Of a DNA stretch of 64,000 nt, positions 62,975 through 64,000 are shown one piece after another. The DNA is taken from positions 1,798,001 through 1,862,000 of the forward strand of contig NZ_CP067089.2 in assembly GCF_016616095.2 (NCBI RefSeq). Reading direction: 5' to 3'. The notes under the pieces are model-generated. The model was not told where the DNA came from and ran no database searches. It was given only the letters and a program-made list of their open reading frames with translations. Source of the DNA: Breznakiella homolactica (lineage in GTDB: Bacteria > Spirochaetota > Spirochaetia > Treponematales > Breznakiellaceae). Position 1 is the first letter of the stretch. Each line of letters begins with the position of its first letter. The position numbers and the translations under genes are program-made.

Positions 62975-64000
62975 CTACTTTTTTATGGACGCGTTGTAGT
63001 CATCCAAAGCCTGGTTGATCGTCGCGGCCAGCTGGTCTACCGCCTGCGTGGGAGTCAATTCACCGTCATACATCCGCTCAATAACTTTATTAAACGCGGA
63101 CCGCGCCTCGGGCTGTACCGCGGAGGAAACCCCGGCGGTGTAGTTGTTGACCCGGGTATTGTTGAGGGCGTCAACGGCGGTCTTGTAATTGGGGTTATCC
63201 TGGAGGAACTGCACCATTTCGGGAAGTTCATAGGATTTCGGGTTGAAGGCCGTATAGCCTGTACCCCGGCTGAATTTCGCCTGTACTTCCGGCTCGGTGG
63301 TGTATTCCAGGAATTTCCAGGCCGCGTCGGCCCGGGCCTTGTCGTTATTCTGGAGCATCCATACGGAACAGCCGCTGACGCATACCCCGCCGCGGTCATT
63401 TTCTTCCAGTACCGGATACGGCCCGGTTCCTACCTGGAACGCGCTGCTCCGTTCCGCGGCGCCCACCAGCGCGGTCGATTCAATCATCATACCGATCTGG
63501 CCGGCGTAGAACGCGGAGGGGGTATCCGTGGTGGTGGCCCCGTAGTTCACAAACCAGGGCTGCTTGTAGAAATCATTCCACATGGTAAACAGTTTGACCC
63601 CGCCGCCGTTCCGGTCAAAATCGGTCCTCGTCGCCGGCGCGGCGCGGCCGTTTTCATTGTTCAGGAAATATTCTCCCAGGGTATACATCTGCTGCTCAAA
63701 GAGGTAACTGTAAATCGACTGGGAATACCCGTACCGGCTGGCCCCGGAATCCTGGATCTTTTTCGCGTATTCCGCGATCTGCGCGTAGGTCCTGGGCGGT
63801 TTTTCTGGATCCAGGCCGGCGGCTTTAAACACGTCTTTGTTATAATAAAGAATAGGAGTCGAAACAGCGAAGGGCATGGCGTACTGGATGCCGTTTACCG
63901 CGTAGAACGCCGCCGCCAGGGGCGATACGTTGCCTTTAAAATCAAATCCCGTTGAATCGATGTATTCCTGGATAGGAATCGCCACCCCGGAATCCGCCAT
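62975..64000 (-). CDS. Extracellular solute-binding protein (UgpB/sugar type), N-terminus beyond window
   Basis: 341 residues visible; the 5' end lies outside, so the signal peptide is not seen. Cluster 1 binding-protein features: YAMPFAVSTPILYYNKDVFKAAGLDPEKPPRTYAQIAEYAKKI, MWNDFYKQPWFVNYG, FYAGQIGMMIESTALVGAA, CSVWMLQNNDKARADAAWKFLEYTTEPEVQAKFSRGTGYTAFN. This pattern resembles glycerol-3-phosphate (UgpB) or related sugar-phosphate binding proteins. The GlpA-like dehydrogenase 118 bp downstream on the same strand fits uptake and oxidation of glycerol-3-phosphate. Ligand is inference. Confidence 0.82.
   Translation of the reverse strand: MADSGVAIPIQEYIDSTGFDFKGNVSPLAAAFYAVNGIQYAMPFAVSTPILYYNKDVFKAAGLDPEKPPRTYAQIAEYAKKIQDSGASRYGYSQSIYSYLFEQQMYTLGEYFLNNENGRAAPATRTDFDRNGGGVKLFTMWNDFYKQPWFVNYGATTTDTPSAFYAGQIGMMIESTALVGAAERSSAFQVGTGPYPVLEENDRGGVCVSGCSVWMLQNNDKARADAAWKFLEYTTEPEVQAKFSRGTGYTAFNPKSYELPEMVQFLQDNPNYKTAVDALNNTRVNNYTAGVSSAVQPEARSAFNKVIERMYDGELTPTQAVDQLAATINQALDDYNASIKK

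Overview
The window looks like a chromosomal segment of a spirochaete close to Treponema (termite- or gut-type treponemes are the best guess). The G+C content is high for a treponeme, mid-50s percent by eye. The evidence is the gene set: a BMP-type nucleoside transporter, a fused aroD-aroE, a large OmpA protein with FlgD-like repeats, a compact MoxR/DUF58/VWA/TPR/BatD operon, LemA with two TPM proteins, and a GTP-type PEP carboxykinase. No phage, transposase, integrase or CRISPR array is visible. The species is inference.

Layout. 1-4640 (minus strand): acyltransferase, glycosyltransferase, TPR protein and a putative glycosidase lipoprotein. 5456-9952 (plus): lemA, two TPM proteins, an M20 peptidase and nagA, then tRNA-Cys. 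10225-17776 (minus): aldo/keto reductase, then a nucleoside uptake and salvage operon (BMP binding protein, double ATPase, two permeases, deoD, nitroreductase). 18016-22008: a 1330-residue OmpA/FlgD-repeat surface protein. 22455-30779: methyltransferase, RsiV-like lipoprotein, an acyl-CoA ligase with its XRE-cupin regulator, a DUF6062-like protein, rpiA, aroDE and a small exported protein. 31506-35822: a second acyl-CoA ligase and the def-fmt-PASTA operon. 36499-46195: manC, ackA, a PfkB kinase, a DJ-1 protein, a two-component pair and a PHP phosphatase. 46216-54477: dksA-like gene, infA, a Smr protein and the Bat operon. 55123-64000: aminotransferase, small conserved proteins, a solute-binding lipoprotein, pckG, a GlpA-like flavoprotein and a cut solute-binding protein.

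The most unusual content lies between the genes. Every gap longer than about 400 bp is filled by one family of roughly 500-640 bp composite repeats (nine loci, one reduced to a single hairpin). A complete composite has two large hairpins in inverted orientation around a spacer. Each hairpin has conserved outer flanks, an inner stem whose arms differ in sequence from copy to copy yet remain perfect or near-perfect inverted repeats (16-21 bp in most copies), and a conserved terminal core containing GAGCGACTTTCGAGGCC and GGCC-N3/4-GGCC. Two composite classes can be separated by their spacers. Compensated arms point to selection on a folded RNA or single-stranded DNA rather than on a protein. I do not recognise this family, and it is my candidate for the undescribed system.

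Functionally the genes suggest a fermentative, host- or community-associated heterotroph: amino-sugar use (nagA), nucleoside salvage (BMP transporter, deoD), acetate formation (ackA), PEP/oxaloacetate interconversion (pckG) and glycerol-phosphate use (GlpA-like enzyme beside a sugar/G3P-type binding protein).
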